From Pararge aegeria (lineage: Eukaryota > Arthropoda > Insecta > Lepidoptera > Nymphalidae), in contig NC_053197.1 of NCBI RefSeq assembly GCF_905163445.1, positions 10,292,001-10,356,000 on the forward strand: a DNA stretch of 64,000 nt, given 5' to 3'. Positions 63,861 through 64,000 of this stretch are shown here, in pieces. Position 1 is the stretch's first letter; each line of letters begins with the position of its first letter. The position numbers and the translations under genes are program-made. The notes under the pieces were generated by a model. It was not told the DNA's origin and made no database searches. It was given only the letters and a program-made list of their open reading frames with translations.

Positions 63861-64000
63861 AAGCTACCTAACTTTATTGCTATGACCCTTGCCATTATTT
63901 ATTTAACTATGCAGTTCCTTTTTCAGAGAAACATAAAACTCGTAGACCACTAAAAATCCGAAGGGATTAAAAATAGACGGGCACTGAAGCCCTGGAAAGG
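63861..64000. other. Unassigned window edge
   Basis: No feature found. Confidence 0.35.

Noticed and set aside
1..64000. CRISPR arrays, bacterial operons, riboswitches, rho-independent terminators
   Set aside because: The sequence is eukaryotic. No regularly spaced repeats of CRISPR type are present, and hairpins are isolated, without the terminator layout.

Overview
The window reads as intergenic or deep-intronic nuclear DNA of a moth or butterfly (Lepidoptera). The evidence is the AT-rich base composition, repeats whose sequence I recognise from lepidopteran genomes, Helitron-like ends inserted between A and T, and tRNA-headed SINEs with a GGTTCGATTCC B box. The abundant SINE whose head reads GGCCGATTGGCGCAGT suggests a nymphalid-type butterfly, but I cannot fix the species. 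I see no exon of a host protein-coding gene, no rRNA and no genuine tRNA. Apart from one long reverse-transcriptase ORF, nearly all ORFs of 60 codons or more are chance or antisense readings through repeats, and many begin at non-ATG codons.

Layout. 1-28 kb is a mosaic of four SINE families (called A, B, C and D here), Helitron-like remnants, LINE 3' ends and fold-back elements, with AT-rich unassigned DNA between them. 28.2-32.3 kb is almost free of recognisable repeats. 32.3-33.9 kb is a broken Jockey-type LINE on the minus strand. 34-46 kb is again repeat mosaic with several unassigned stretches. 46.6-49.3 kb holds a 5'-truncated non-LTR retrotransposon (CR1/Jockey group) with an uninterrupted ORF of about 810 codons covering the end of the endonuclease and the whole reverse transcriptase; two short 3' ends of the same family lie at 15.2 and 21.1 kb. 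49-55 kb is mosaic. 55.83-56.66 kb is an 836-bp element with perfect 39-bp terminal inverted repeats. 56.7-59.4 kb is a second repeat-poor island. 60-64 kb holds SINEs, two opposed fragments of an RTE-type reverse transcriptase C-terminus, and another LINE tail.

Two observations stand out. (1) The two repeat-poor islands share two blocks in mirror order and opposite orientation: 31125-31253 with 59192-59320 (128 of 129 bases identical by hand alignment) and 31957-32098 with 57131-57272 (121 of 142 identical, no gaps). This looks like an inverted duplication of non-coding, possibly regulatory, sequence. (2) The window has an unusual number of long near-perfect palindromes with tiny loops (arms 18-39 bp at 4670, 7652, 21879, 25467, 28033, 59714, 62120 and 63800, plus a 200-bp-arm SINE dimer at 2196). 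At least three lie inside repeat copies that are not palindromic elsewhere, which points to fold-back template switching.

There is no operon-like gene cooperation to describe. The only enzymatic capacity is that of retrotransposon reverse transcriptases, and the SINEs would depend on such LINE machinery in trans.
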